A stretch of DNA of 64,000 bases, taken from Henriciella marina DSM 19595 (GTDB taxonomy: Bacteria; Pseudomonadota; Alphaproteobacteria; Caulobacterales; Hyphomonadaceae). Of the stretch, positions 9,127 through 17,487 are shown in pieces. Position numbers and translations under genes: made by a program. Position 1 is the first letter of the stretch. The number at the start of each line of letters is the position of its first letter. Below the pieces are notes generated by a model that was not told the DNA's origin, did not search any database, and saw only the letters and a program-made list of their open reading frames with translations. The DNA lies in NCBI RefSeq assembly GCF_000376805.1, contig NZ_AQXT01000002.1, positions 2,914,001-2,978,000 of the forward strand, given 5' to 3'.

Positions 9127-9605
9127 GAGCCTGCCTTGCGATAGTCGCCCGACTTGCCGCCGGTCTTTTCCAGCAATTCTATGCCCTCAATCGTCATGGA
9201 TTTATCGATCGCCTTCAGCATGTCGTAGAGCGTCAGGCAGGCGGCTGAAACCGCCGTCAGCGCTTCCATTTCGACGCCGGTACGCCCGCTTGTCTTCACC
9301 CGGGCCGTAACGCGCAGGCCGGTGCCCGCATCATTTGGTTCGATCTCCACCTTTACCGACGAAAGCGGCAGCGGATGGCAGAGCGGGATGAGGTCTGACG
9401 TCCTCTTGGCGGCCATGATGCCGGCCAGCTCAGCGATGGAGATGGGGTCGCCCTTCTTGGTGTCGCGTCCGGTCGCCGCCTTCAGAGTCTCGGCGTCCAT
9501 CCGCACCCGGCCATGGGCGACCGCGACACGCTCGGTGACGTCCTTGGCGCCGACATCGACCATGCGAGCGCGGCCATCGGGGCCGATATGGGTGAGATCG
9601 CTCAA
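9123..9605 (-). CDS. moaC: Cyclic pyranopterin monophosphate synthase MoaC
   Basis: 160 residues. Converts the MoaA product (3',8-cyclo-GTP) to cyclic pyranopterin monophosphate. Motifs: [28 protein letters not shown] (active-site region), [20 protein letters not shown] and the KAIDKSM segment with catalytic Asp/Lys. The start is a TTG whose last bases overlap the moaB stop (TTGA); GGAG lies 8 bases upstream, supporting it. Coupled also to moeA downstream. Confidence 0.95.
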   Translation of the reverse strand: MSDLTHIGPDGRARMVDVGAKDVTERVAVAHGRVRMDAETLKAATGRDTKKGDPISIAELAGIMAAKRTSDLIPLCHPLPLSSVKVEIEPNDAGTGLRVTARVKTSGRTGVEMEALTAVSAACLTLYDMLKAIDKSMTIEGIELLEKTGGKSGDYRKAGS

Positions 9606-10147
9606 TGGCCCGGCTCCATATGCTCCATGAGGCGGGGCATCAGCTCCACGAGGTTGCAGGGCTTGTGGCGGCTATCGAGCTGCAGCGAGATGACCTTGTC
9701 CCAGCCATCTTTCACGGCTCCGTTAGAGCCAGGCAGGCAGAAAATGAAGGTGCCGCTGGCGAGGCCTGCAACCGCGCGAGACTGGAGGGTCGAGAGGCCG
9801 ACGCTCTGAAAACTGACCTGATGAAAGATGACCGAGAAGCCGTCGATTACCTTGTCGAACAGCGGCGTGATCGCTTCGGGGGTAATATCGCGGCCGGTGA
9901 GGCCCGTGCCACCTGATGTGATCACGACATCGACGTCCGGATCGGCAATCCAGGCGGAGACCTGCGCCCGGATGGCGGCCTTGTCGTCCGGCACGATCTT
10001 GCGGTCAGCAACGATGTGTCCCGCCGCTTCGATCCGCTTCACCAGCGTGAAGCCGGACGTGTCCGTGTCCAGTGTGCGCGTATCGCTCATCACCAGAACG
10101 GCGATGCGGACGGCGTGAAATTCGAGGCTTTCATTGATGCCGTGCAT
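9602..10147 (-). CDS. moaB: Molybdenum cofactor biosynthesis protein MoaB
   Basis: 181 residues, MoaB/Mog family, which adenylates molybdopterin before metal insertion by MoeA. Motifs: [36 protein letters not shown] (the conserved TSGGTG substrate loop) and [18 protein letters not shown]. One base separates it from the moaE stop, and its own stop overlaps moaC. Confidence 0.93.
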   Translation of the reverse strand: MHGINESLEFHAVRIAVLVMSDTRTLDTDTSGFTLVKRIEAAGHIVADRKIVPDDKAAIRAQVSAWIADPDVDVVITSGGTGLTGRDITPEAITPLFDKVIDGFSVIFHQVSFQSVGLSTLQSRAVAGLASGTFIFCLPGSNGAVKDGWDKVISLQLDSRHKPCNLVELMPRLMEHMEPGH

Positions 10148-10148
10148 G

Positions 10149-10616
10149 TCAGGCTCTCTCTTCGTCTGTCTTCGCCCAGCGGGCGCTGTCGGTATAATCC
10201 TGCTGGCGCGGTTCTATCCAGCGGCTGCCAGTCGGGGTGAGTTCTTTTTTCCAGAAAACCGCTTCGGTCTTGAGGTAGTCCATAAGGAAGTCGGCGGCCT
10301 CGAAGGCGGCGCGTCTATGGGCAGACGCCGTCGCAACGAAAACGATCGGGTCGAACGGCTGCATGTCCCCTGTACGATGAATGACACGGACCGCATCGAG
10401 CGGCCATCGGGCGCGGGCCTGCGAGACGGCCGTTTCGATGCCGTTTTCCGTCATCGGCGAGTATGCCTGAAGGTGAAGTCCGGTCACCTCGCCGTCCGAG
10501 GCGGTGTCCCGCACAAGACCGGTGAAGCTGACAATTGCGCCAGCCCCGCGCGCTGCTGTCTCGAAGGCGGCAAGCGCCTCAGATGGGCGGAAAGGATCGG
10601 GGGAAAGCGTGATCAT
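10149..10616 (-). CDS. moaE: Molybdopterin synthase catalytic subunit MoaE
   Basis: 155 residues. Pairs with thiocarboxylated MoaD to add the two dithiolene sulfurs to cyclic pyranopterin. Visible: GAIVSFTGLVRDTASDGEV, VRVIHRTGDMQPFDPIVFVATASAHRRAAFEA and MDYLKTEAVFWKKELT with the catalytic lysines. It lies between moaD and moaB in the same direction. Confidence 0.95.
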   Translation of the reverse strand: MITLSPDPFRPSEALAAFETAARGAGAIVSFTGLVRDTASDGEVTGLHLQAYSPMTENGIETAVSQARARWPLDAVRVIHRTGDMQPFDPIVFVATASAHRRAAFEAADFLMDYLKTEAVFWKKELTPTGSRWIEPRQQDYTDSARWAKTDEERA

Positions 10617-10624
10617 GGAAAGGC

Positions 10625-10873
10625 TTAGCCGCCACCTACGGGCGGCATGAAAGCGATTTCGTCGGTGGGCGCGACCGGATGTGGATCGACCACAATCTCG
10701 CTGTTCACCGCTAGCCTGACGCTCGCCTCGAGAAAGGCGCCATTTGCCGATTTGGCGTCGTCGAGCCAGCGCCGGAGCGCGGCTGTGTCTGTAATGTCCA
10801 CGGGTATGTCGAGCGTTTCGGCGCCCGTGCCTGTAACATCGCTGAGCCGTCCGAAATAGAGGATATCAGCCAT
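10625..10873 (-). CDS. moaD: Molybdopterin synthase sulfur carrier MoaD
   Basis: 82 residues from the ATG at 10871-10873, 4 bases after the moaA stop; an upstream in-frame start would add 40 residues overlapping moaA and not matching the family. Ubiquitin-like fold beginning MADILYFGRLSDVTG and ending FMPPVGGG, whose terminal Gly-Gly is the site of adenylation and thiocarboxylation. Next gene is its partner moaE. Confidence 0.93.
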   Translation of the reverse strand: MADILYFGRLSDVTGTGAETLDIPVDITDTAALRRWLDDAKSANGAFLEASVRLAVNSEIVVDPHPVAPTDEIAFMPPVGGG

Positions 10874-10877
10874 GGGC

Positions 10878-11909
10878 TCAGCCCCCTGTAACTGACATGT
10901 GGCGATCAAGGGCCGGGTCCTGATTGCGACGATCGATCGCGAAGTCATGACGTTCCGGCTTGGCGATGAGGGCCCGGTCCAGCGCCTCATCAAGCGCTGC
11001 CATTAGATCGTCGCTTTCTCTCAGGGCGGCGCGCAGGTCAATGTGATCATCCTGACCGAGGCACATATAGATGCGGCCCGTGCACGTAACGCGCACGCGG
11101 TTGCAGCCGGCGCAGAAATTATTGGTCAGCGGGGTAATGAAGCCGAGGCGGCCGCCGGTTTCGGCGATGCGGACATAGCGCGACGGGCCGCCATTGGTGT
11201 CGTTCGCCTCTTCAGGCGTCAGTGTCCAGCGGCGTTCCAGTTGGTCGCGGATGTCGAAAAGCGGGATGTACTGGTCGTAGCGATCCTCGCCGGTCAGGCC
11301 GAGTGGCATGACCTCAATCAGCGTCATGTCATGGCCGCGGGCATGGGCCCATTCGACCATTCTGGGGATTTCATCGGCGTTCTGATGGCGCAGGGCGACG
11401 GTGTTGATCTTGATCTTGAGGCCCGCATTCGCGCCTGCCTCAATGCCGCGCATGACCTTGTCATAGTCGCCGCGACGCGTGATCTGGTGGAACATGTCGG
11501 GATCGAGCGTATCGAGCGAGACGTTCACCCGGCGCACGCCAGCTGCGATGAGCGCTTCGGCATTCGCTTCAAGCTGCGTCGCATTGGTGGTGAGGGTGAG
11601 CTCATCGAGGCCATCGCCCAAACGCGCGCCCAGCCCTTCGAAAAGCCGCATGATATCTTTGCGGACCAGTGGCTCCCCGCCTGTGATACGGATCTTCCGG
11701 ACACCGCGCCGGATGAAGGCATCGGCAACGGTCTGCATCTCATCGAGGCTGAGAAGATCCTTCTTGGGCAGGAAGGTCATATGCTCTGCCATGCAATAGG
11801 TGCAGCGAAGGTCGCAGCGGTCCGTGACCGACAGGCGGAGATAGCTGATCTCGCGTCCGAAGCGGTCGATAAGCGGGGCAGGCTTCAGGGCGGTATGTCC
11901 GTCAGGCAT
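10878..11909 (-). CDS. moaA: GTP 3',8-cyclase MoaA
   Basis: 343 residues from the ATG at 11907-11909, which overlaps the end of the upstream fusion gene by 8 bases. Radical-SAM enzyme starting molybdopterin synthesis from GTP. The N-terminal cluster is CDLRCTYCM and the SAM-binding region is [11 protein letters not shown]. The C-terminal substrate-binding 4Fe-4S cluster motif is [16 protein letters not shown] followed by CLG. The usual C-terminal GG of MoaA is present (HMSVTGG). Confidence 0.95.
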   Translation of the reverse strand: MPDGHTALKPAPLIDRFGREISYLRLSVTDRCDLRCTYCMAEHMTFLPKKDLLSLDEMQTVADAFIRRGVRKIRITGGEPLVRKDIMRLFEGLGARLGDGLDELTLTTNATQLEANAEALIAAGVRRVNVSLDTLDPDMFHQITRRGDYDKVMRGIEAGANAGLKIKINTVALRHQNADEIPRMVEWAHARGHDMTLIEVMPLGLTGEDRYDQYIPLFDIRDQLERRWTLTPEEANDTNGGPSRYVRIAETGGRLGFITPLTNNFCAGCNRVRVTCTGRIYMCLGQDDHIDLRAALRESDDLMAALDEALDRALIAKPERHDFAIDRRNQDPALDRHMSVTGG

Positions 11910-13395
11910 GCGTAAGTCCTTTCGCGCGATCAAGATCGGCGGTCGTGTCGATGTCCAGCGCGCGGTCAGGCGCAAGATCGACAGTGGCGGTATTGGAAAG
12001 CTGGTTGAAGAGCGACTTGGCGCCGGTGTCGCCAGAGAGCTTTGTCAGCGCATCAAACGTCGAATGATGGAAGATGGCAGGCGGGCAGAGGATACCGTCG
12101 ACCTTGCTCATCGCGGCAGTACGGCCCTGCCTGAAGGCGTCTTTAAGGGCGTGAAGATGGGCGTCGTCGATGTGCGGCATGTCGGCGAGCAGGATGAGCG
12201 CAGCGTTTGCGCCTGTTTTCTGCGCGGCGCGAATACCGACGCTGAGCGATGTGGCCTGACCCTCGGCGGCGTCCGGGTTCTGGGCGACTTGCCAGCCAGA
12301 TGCCGACAGCGCTTCAGCGCGGGGTGCATCGTCTGGGCCAACGATAGCGATGTTTCCGGCGGTCTGTTGCCCGTCCAGAAGATGGGCCGCGTGCTCGAGC
12401 ACGGCTTTGCCGTCCAGCTTGGCCAGCAATTTGTCGCCATTCTCAAACCGGCGAGACTGTCCGGCGGCGAGAAGGATGAGCGCGGTGTCTGCAAAGGCTT
12501 TGCGAAGCGCGTCGTGATAGGCCGCGACGATCTCCGCCAGCACGGAAACCGCCAGCATCGAGGCATCGCGCATGGACGGGATGAGGCCGATCGGTCCGCG
12601 CACGCGTTCAAAGGCGACATCGGACACGCCATTGGCCTTCAGCGCTTCCCAGCGGCGGGCATGGGTTTTCCGGCTGCCGACAGCGCCGATATAGAAGGCC
12701 GGTCCGTCCAGCGCCTGTTTCAGCAGCGGGCCTTCCCAATGGGTGTCGTGGAACATCAGGATAAAGGCCGTCCACGCATCATCATTGGTGGTTGGAATGT
12801 CAGACGGCGTCTCAAGTGGGGTGACACGCTCGAAGCCCTGGTCCTTTGCCGCGGTGACGTCTTCGCCATCGCGAAGCTGGAGGTGAACATCAAGTCCTGC
12901 CGCATGTGCGACGCGGGCGAGGGCGAGGCAGTCGGCGCCGCGTCCGGCAATGCGCAGGCGAGGCTTGGGGACATAGACAGGCGCGAAGCCATCCAGCGGG
13001 TCAAGGTCCAGCCGTGCCGTCTTTCGCGACAGCAGCTGATCGCGAACGGACTTTAGGCTGGCGGTGTCGGCATCCGGAATGATCGTAACTTTGATCGCGC
13101 CGCCGCAGGGGAGCGGCAGGTCTGTGAAGGGCGAACCCGCGCCGTAGCGTAGCTGTTTGGCCTTGCCGGTGCGCAGCGTGTTCTGGGCCTGCAGGGCGAC
13201 ATCTGAATCGATGCACCCGCCAGAGATGTAGCCAGCAATTGCGCCAGCTTCATTCACGGCCATCAGGGCGCCGGGCGCACGCACGGCGCCGCCTTCGATT
13301 GCAGTGACCACGACAAGCGCCGCCGGGCCATCGGCTCGCCAGTCCAGCCATTGGCTGAGCACGTCTTCTGGATGTTCAGGATAGGTCTGCTGCAT
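11902..13395 (-). CDS. XdhC-MocA fusion: MCD cofactor synthesis and delivery
   Basis: About 497 residues; start is ATG 13393-13395 or GTG 13401-13399, and neither has a strong ribosome-binding site. Residues 1-~310 are XdhC/CoxI-like: [49 protein letters not shown], then a Rossmann part with [16 protein letters not shown] and GPIGLIPSM. Residues ~315-497 are a MobA-like nucleotidyltransferase: [33 protein letters not shown], with [11 protein letters not shown] near the end. XdhC chaperones the cofactor and MocA attaches CMP, giving the cytosine dinucleotide form used by xanthine-dehydrogenase-family enzymes such as the IorAB-type one upstream. Confidence 0.9.
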   Translation of the reverse strand: MQQTYPEHPEDVLSQWLDWRADGPAALVVVTAIEGGAVRAPGALMAVNEAGAIAGYISGGCIDSDVALQAQNTLRTGKAKQLRYGAGSPFTDLPLPCGGAIKVTIIPDADTASLKSVRDQLLSRKTARLDLDPLDGFAPVYVPKPRLRIAGRGADCLALARVAHAAGLDVHLQLRDGEDVTAAKDQGFERVTPLETPSDIPTTNDDAWTAFILMFHDTHWEGPLLKQALDGPAFYIGAVGSRKTHARRWEALKANGVSDVAFERVRGPIGLIPSMRDASMLAVSVLAEIVAAYHDALRKAFADTALILLAAGQSRRFENGDKLLAKLDGKAVLEHAAHLLDGQQTAGNIAIVGPDDAPRAEALSASGWQVAQNPDAAEGQATSLSVGIRAAQKTGANAALILLADMPHIDDAHLHALKDAFRQGRTAAMSKVDGILCPPAIFHHSTFDALTKLSGDTGAKSLFNQLSNTATVDLAPDRALDIDTTADLDRAKGLTHA

Positions 13396-13408
13396 GGCCA
13401 CGATGTGT

Positions 13409-13436
13409 TTCGTTCTAAACCATCATTTAGAACGAA
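13409..13436. promoter_or_regulatory. Perfect 11-bp dyad, candidate ModE-type Mo box
   Basis: TTCGTTCTAAA (13409-13419) and TTTAGAACGAA (13426-13436) are exact inverted repeats separated by 6 bases (CCATCA). The layout (CG-containing outer arms, A/T inner arms, N6 spacer) resembles known ModE/Mop molybdate boxes. It lies between the ModE-like gene and the XdhC-MocA gene, 13 bases before the latter's ATG. A third half-site-like GTTCTAA is at 13446-13452. No U run, so not an obvious terminator. Confidence 0.6.
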
Positions 13437-13448
13437 GCCAGCCGAGTT

Positions 13449-13793
13449 CTAACCTTGAAGGCCGCAAAGGGCCTCGATGGATGACATCGAGGCGGTCTCA
13501 GCCGTTTCGGTCACGTCGCCATAGAGCGTGAGGACACGCTTGCCGAGATCGGTGAGCTCGGAGCCGCCGCCCGATGCCCCGCCATGCGATGACGCGATAA
13601 GCGGCTGCGCGAAGTCGGCTTTCATCTCATCGATAAGCTTCAGGGCGCGCGGGTAGGACATGGAGAGCGCCGCCGCGGCCTTGCTGATCGATCCTTCGCT
13701 GTCGATCGCGAGCAGGAGCGCCGCCTTGCCGGGGCCGAAACGGCCGCCATTCGGCAGGTCTATACGTACGCTGAGCTTTGCCTTGCCGGTCAT
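13449..13793 (-). CDS. ModE-like winged-helix regulator lacking TOBE domains
   Basis: 114 residues. Matches only the N-terminal DNA-binding part of ModE (LysR-type HTH): GPGKAALLLAIDSEGSISKAAAALSMSYPRALKLIDEM, followed by SSHGGASGGGSELTDLGKRVL, the ModE wing. Full ModE is about 260 residues with two molybdate-binding TOBE domains; these are absent, as in known short ModE homologues. Its start overlaps the soxA stop (ATGA), so it is translated with the Sox genes. Probably binds the dyad 13 bases beyond its stop; this is inference. Confidence 0.85.
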   Translation of the reverse strand: MTGKAKLSVRIDLPNGGRFGPGKAALLLAIDSEGSISKAAAALSMSYPRALKLIDEMKADFAQPLIASSHGGASGGGSELTDLGKRVLTLYGDVTETAETASMSSIEALCGLQG

Positions 13794-14575
13794 CTGCGGA
13801 CCCCCGGGGCCTCGAGGGTCAGGCCTTGTGCGCGTTTGGCGAGATAGAGCTCAACGGCGAGGTAGTCATCAGAGCCATAGTCGCGGGGCTGTGCCCGCAC
13901 GCCCGCATCGCAGTCGCGCAGCCGTCTGTGGAGCGAGCCAAGCGATTGCCATTCGAGGCGGTAGGCCGGGAAGCCCGTGCCGTGGCCCTGACTGATCGTA
14001 TCGCCGCGCAGTTTCTTGCCCCAATTGTCGTCATGGCACTGGGTGCAGGCGAGGTTGAACTGGCCCCGACGTGTCTCGAAATAGTCGCGTCCGCGGGCAT
14101 ACCAGTTGGCTGCGGCACCTTCGATATCGACGGAGATTGGCGCGCCGCGCGAAAGACTGGCGGTGTAGGCGGTCAGCGCGAGGAGATCGTCGCTTTCATA
14201 TTCCAGCGGCTGAAGGCCTTGATGGCGGGTCCGGCAGAGATTGATCCGGCCTTCAATATTCACAAGGTCGCCGCTCTCTTCGTCGATCTGGGGATAGTGA
14301 GCCGCCGCGCCCGCAAGGGAGAGGCCGTCGTCATTGTGGCAGGTGCTGCAGGCCTTCCCGTCGGCAGGTGCTTCGGAGAAAAGCGCCTCGCCCCTGTCCA
14401 CCCAGAGGAAGCCTGGATTGGCGAAGTCATCATCCTGAAGGGCCTGCGTCTGCGCCTGCAGGAAGTCATAGCCGGATTTGAGCGGGTCGGGGGCGCTATC
14501 GGCAGGCGCCGGACTTGTGTCCGGCTGGCATGCCACAAGAGACAGGATGGCTGAAATGGCGGCGAGGCGCTTCAT
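13790..14575 (-). CDS. soxA: Sulfur-oxidation c-type cytochrome SoxA
   Basis: 261 residues. Signal peptide with lipobox-like LSLVACQP. Haem sites CSTCH (~residue 76) and CTQCH (~180), and the catalytic persulfide cysteine in LRDCDAGVRAQP, equivalent to R-x-C-x-x-G-V-R-A-E-P of SoxA. INLCRTRHQGLQPLEYESDDLLALTAY is also typical. With SoxX it joins a sulfur substrate to the SoxY cysteine in the periplasm. Start overlaps the soxZ stop; stop overlaps the ModE-like start. Confidence 0.93.
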   Translation of the reverse strand: MKRLAAISAILSLVACQPDTSPAPADSAPDPLKSGYDFLQAQTQALQDDDFANPGFLWVDRGEALFSEAPADGKACSTCHNDDGLSLAGAAAHYPQIDEESGDLVNIEGRINLCRTRHQGLQPLEYESDDLLALTAYTASLSRGAPISVDIEGAAANWYARGRDYFETRRGQFNLACTQCHDDNWGKKLRGDTISQGHGTGFPAYRLEWQSLGSLHRRLRDCDAGVRAQPRDYGSDDYLAVELYLAKRAQGLTLEAPGVRR

Positions 14576-14892
14576 TCCACCGTCAGCTCATGGGTCTCGG
14601 ACCAGGTCTCGCCATTCTGGCCGGTCCATGTGAATGCGATGGGTCCGGACGCTGTGGCGCGGGTGTAGAAGGTGAGGATCGGATTGGCTGCAATTCCGGG
14701 TTTGAGCTCAGCCTCGAAAACGGTCTCGCCATCATAGGTGACTTCAAAGCTCTTGATGATGTCCTGTTCGATCGCCTTGCCATCAGGGCCGCTTCGATAC
14801 CCGGTTTCCATAGGGTGCTGGATCAACGCCTTCAGCTCGATGATTTCGCCGCGGCTTGCGGTGTCCGGGGCGGCTATGCGGATGGTTGCCAT
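14572..14892 (-). CDS. soxZ: Sulfur-carrier scaffold SoxZ
   Basis: 106 residues, no signal peptide, as expected because SoxZ is exported as a complex with Tat-dependent SoxY. Immunoglobulin-like: RGEIIELKALIQHPMETGYR near the start, which is the SoxZ signature, then ELKPGIAANPILTFYTRA and FTWTGQNGETW. Follows soxY by 12 bases. Confidence 0.93.
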   Translation of the reverse strand: MATIRIAAPDTASRGEIIELKALIQHPMETGYRSGPDGKAIEQDIIKSFEVTYDGETVFEAELKPGIAANPILTFYTRATASGPIAFTWTGQNGETWSETHELTVE

Positions 14893-14904
14893 TTTTCTGT
14901 CTCC

Positions 14905-15378
14905 CTACCCGATCAGGCAGGCGGCGAGTGTCACCACCGTGCTCGCGGAGCCGTGCCAGAGTGTCCCGTCGCTCATCTCGGCGACGGCCCTGATACGCTG
15001 CGTGCCCGCCATCCGGATACGTGTCGAGACCTCAGCCTTACCGGCGCGGGCCCCAAGTTTGAACAGTGCGACTTCGGCGACCGGATTACGCGGCGAGATG
15101 ATGGCCATGCGTGTCACATGGTTCTTACGCGTCATCGGGCTTTCGGCAGAGATGGTGATGGCGACCGAGTTTCCGTTCTCTGCGATTGGCGGCAGATCGA
15201 CGGTTACGCGGCCCTCATTGAGGGGTTTGTCGCCGAAAATCTCGCGGATCGCAGCGTCAGCATCTGCGGCATCGGCCACCGCGCCAAGCGGGAGGGAGGC
15301 GGCAACGAGACCGGCCGCGCCGGTGAGCAGGAATGCGCGCCGGGCGATGATGAGGGGTGTTTTGCCTGTCGCTGTCAT
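14905..15378 (-). CDS. soxY: Sulfur-carrier SoxY with atypical C-terminus
   Basis: 157 residues. Tat signal (ARRAFLLTGAAGLVAASL). Body matches SoxY: GRVTVDLPPIAENGNSVAI, VTRMAIISPRNPVAEVALFK, and R-M-A-G-T-Q. SoxY normally ends Gly-Gly-Cys-Gly-Gly, with the cysteine carrying the sulfur on a swinging arm. Here the end is T-L-A-A-C-L-I-G: the cysteine (codon 14917-14919) is kept at nearly the right place but the flanking glycines are replaced. See findings. Confidence 0.9.
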   Translation of the reverse strand: MTATGKTPLIIARRAFLLTGAAGLVAASLPLGAVADAADADAAIREIFGDKPLNEGRVTVDLPPIAENGNSVAITISAESPMTRKNHVTRMAIISPRNPVAEVALFKLGARAGKAEVSTRIRMAGTQRIRAVAEMSDGTLWHGSASTVVTLAACLIG

Positions 15379-15833
15379 GTCTGTTCACCATCAAGTGTTG
15401 CGAGGTAAGCCACGAGATCCTCGATCTGCTGGGCATCGAGCGCGGGCTCGCCTCTATATTCATCGCCGACCTGATTAAGGCCGTCTGCTCGATAATATGA
15501 GGGCATTACCGTTTCTGGCCAGAGGCGCTGCGCGTCTGCGATGCGAAGACGGACCTGGCCCTCGCTCAGCCGCGCGCCAACCAGAGTGAGATCTGGACCG
15601 ACACTTCCCTGAAATTCCGTGTCCAGTTGTTGGGCTGCGTGGCAAAGGACGCAGTGGCCTTGCGCGCGCTCGGTGAACACAGCCTCGCCTCTCGTCGCAT
15701 CCCCTTTGAGGCCAAGAAGTGGCGCGTTGATCGCGTCGCCTTCGATCTCTGCCGGAGTAGCAAGCCGAACGTCTGCCTCTGAGCTGCAGGCGGCGAGGCA
15801 GCAGACAATAAGCGGAAAAGCTACGAGCCTCAT
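15375..15833 (-). CDS. soxX: Sulfur-oxidation c-type cytochrome SoxX
   Basis: 152 residues. Signal peptide with lipobox CLAACSS, haem site GHCVLCHAA, distal Met in ETVMPSYYRADGLNQV, and the conserved SVGPDLTLVGARLSEGQ. SoxX is the electron-accepting partner of SoxA. ATGA overlaps on both sides (fccB before, soxY after). Confidence 0.93.
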   Translation of the reverse strand: MRLVAFPLIVCCLAACSSEADVRLATPAEIEGDAINAPLLGLKGDATRGEAVFTERAQGHCVLCHAAQQLDTEFQGSVGPDLTLVGARLSEGQVRLRIADAQRLWPETVMPSYYRADGLNQVGDEYRGEPALDAQQIEDLVAYLATLDGEQT

Positions 15834-17104
15834 CCAAATGTCTGACGGGTGATCTGTTTGAACCAGGCTTCCGCTTCTGCCGCTTCTGCGGCCCGGATGG
15901 CGGGCGCAGCACCTGCGGGGCTGAGACCGCCTGCGCCGTCCATGCTGGAGAGTTTGCCGTCTGCGTTCGAGTAGACGCCGGTGATCGAGACGGCCGCGTC
16001 AGGCGTGACGTAGGAATAGCAGGTATTGGCCAGCACGGTCGGCTCAATGGCGGCGCCGCTGAGGTCGCGCGCAATTTGAAGCGCGCAGAGTTTGGCCTGC
16101 AGGTTGGCGGAGAATGCCGACTTTGGCATCGGGGCCGCAATGGTCGCGTCTCCGATGACGTAGATGTTGTCTTGAAGCGTAGACGAGAAATCGACCGGAT
16201 TGATCGGGCACCAGCCGGTCTGGTCGGCGACGCCTGCGCGGGCCGCAATCTCTCCGGCCTTCTGAGGCGGGATGACGTTGGCGACATCGGCTTTGTAGGT
16301 GTCGAAATCTGTCGAGAGCGTCATGGCTGCCGGATCAACGGAGACGACGCGGCCGAAGTCGCTCGCGCCGACCCATTGCAGATGATCTGGATAGTGCTGC
16401 GCCCACGCTTCCAGAAAGAGCGGCTGCTTGGAGAACTGGTCCTTGGCGTCAAGGATTATGAGCTTCGAGGCTGGCTTCTGCGTCTTGAGATAATGCGCGA
16501 TCAGGCTGGCGCGTTCATATGGGCCGGGCGGACAGCGATAGGGGGCGGCGGGGACCGACATGACGACGAGGCCGCCGTCTTCCATCGCCTCGAGTTGATC
16601 GCGTAGCAGCGTTGTCTGCGGCCCGGCTTTCCAGGCATGCGGCATCACCTGCTGCGCGTCTGGTCCATAGCCTTCGAGCGCGTCCCAGCGGATATCGATC
16701 CCCGGGGACAGGATGAGCCGGTCATAGGACAGGGTGTCGCTAGAGCCGAGCGTCACGGTGCGGGCGGATGGATCGACGTCTTCGGCTCTCTCTTGAATAA
16801 CATTGATGCCTTCGGTTTTCAGCCTGTCGTAGCCGAACGTCTGCGCGCTCATTTCGCGCAGACCTCCGATGACGAGGTTGCTGAACGGACAGGCTGTGTA
16901 GGTCGCCTGCGGCTCGATCAGCGTGACGTCGGCGTCGGCTATGTAGGTCTTGAGGAAACGGGCTGCTGTTGCCCCGCCAAAGCCGCCGCCGATGACCACC
17001 AGACGAGGGCGGGGTTGCGCAAGCGCGGGCGAACCTATGAAGGGCAGGGCGGCGGCGCCCGCCAGTCCGGCGAGCAAGCTTCGTCGCTGCGGGGTCCAGA
17101 CCAT
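15830..17104 (-). CDS. fccB: Flavocytochrome c sulfide dehydrogenase flavoprotein (FccB/SoxF)
   Basis: 424 residues. Tat signal (QRRSLLAGLAGAAAL). FAD-binding RLVVIGGGFGGATAARFL, then YTACPFSNLVIGG and later VLANTCYSYVTPD, which supply the two redox-active cysteines of FccB; NIYVIGDATIAAPMPKSAF is the second FAD motif. Oxidises sulfide or SoxY-bound sulfur in the periplasm, passing electrons to the FccA cytochrome encoded just before it (TAATG overlap). Stop overlaps soxX. Confidence 0.93.
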   Translation of the reverse strand: MVWTPQRRSLLAGLAGAAALPFIGSPALAQPRPRLVVIGGGFGGATAARFLKTYIADADVTLIEPQATYTACPFSNLVIGGLREMSAQTFGYDRLKTEGINVIQERAEDVDPSARTVTLGSSDTLSYDRLILSPGIDIRWDALEGYGPDAQQVMPHAWKAGPQTTLLRDQLEAMEDGGLVVMSVPAAPYRCPPGPYERASLIAHYLKTQKPASKLIILDAKDQFSKQPLFLEAWAQHYPDHLQWVGASDFGRVVSVDPAAMTLSTDFDTYKADVANVIPPQKAGEIAARAGVADQTGWCPINPVDFSSTLQDNIYVIGDATIAAPMPKSAFSANLQAKLCALQIARDLSGAAIEPTVLANTCYSYVTPDAAVSITGVYSNADGKLSSMDGAGGLSPAGAAPAIRAAEAAEAEAWFKQITRQTFG

Positions 17105-17487
17105 TAGTGGGTCTCCTCAAGCGTTGAGAGATACCTGCTGACGGCGGCTATCTCATTGTCGCTATAGCCGCGCATCAGCCTGTGCATGACGGTCGTGCCA
17201 CTCGCATCTTGCTTGTAGGAGAGGAGCCGTGCCTCAAGCTCTTCGTGGGTCAGCACGCCGTAGTCCGGAATGGCCTCACCCTCGCCGCCATGACAGCCAG
17301 AGCATGTCAGCGCGAGGCTTTTGCCGGGATCGATGGCTGCTGAGGGGTCTGCGGCGGACTGCGCCACATTCTCTGGCTGCGGGTCCGCCTGCGCGATGTT
17401 CGGCTCACCGCTACAGGCCGCCAGCAAAAAGCCCGCTGCCGCGGCGAACGCGGCAACGGGCGAAGTCATCTTACGATCAGACCTCAC
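17104..17487 (-). CDS. fccA: Monohaem cytochrome subunit FccA-like
   Basis: 127 residues from a GTG at 17487-17485 that overlaps the upstream stop (GTGA) and has GAGG at 5 bases; an internal ATG six codons on has a badly spaced site. Signal with LLAACSGEP lipobox, one haem site LTCSGCHGGEG, distal Met in TTVMHRLMRGYSDNEI, typical of the cytochrome subunit of sulfide dehydrogenase (one-haem version). Electron acceptor for FccB. Confidence 0.88.
   Translation of the reverse strand: MRSDRKMTSPVAAFAAAAGFLLAACSGEPNIAQADPQPENVAQSAADPSAAIDPGKSLALTCSGCHGGEGEAIPDYGVLTHEELEARLLSYKQDASGTTVMHRLMRGYSDNEIAAVSRYLSTLEETH

Noticed and set aside
11043-13056. Long rightward open frames opposite moaA and the XdhC-MocA gene
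   Set aside because: They mirror genes with clear motifs and have no recognisable protein features or ribosome-binding sites.
14515-15478. Rightward frames opposite soxZ and soxY
   Set aside because: Antisense to clear Sox genes with conserved residues; Cys/His-rich content is a by-product of the complement.
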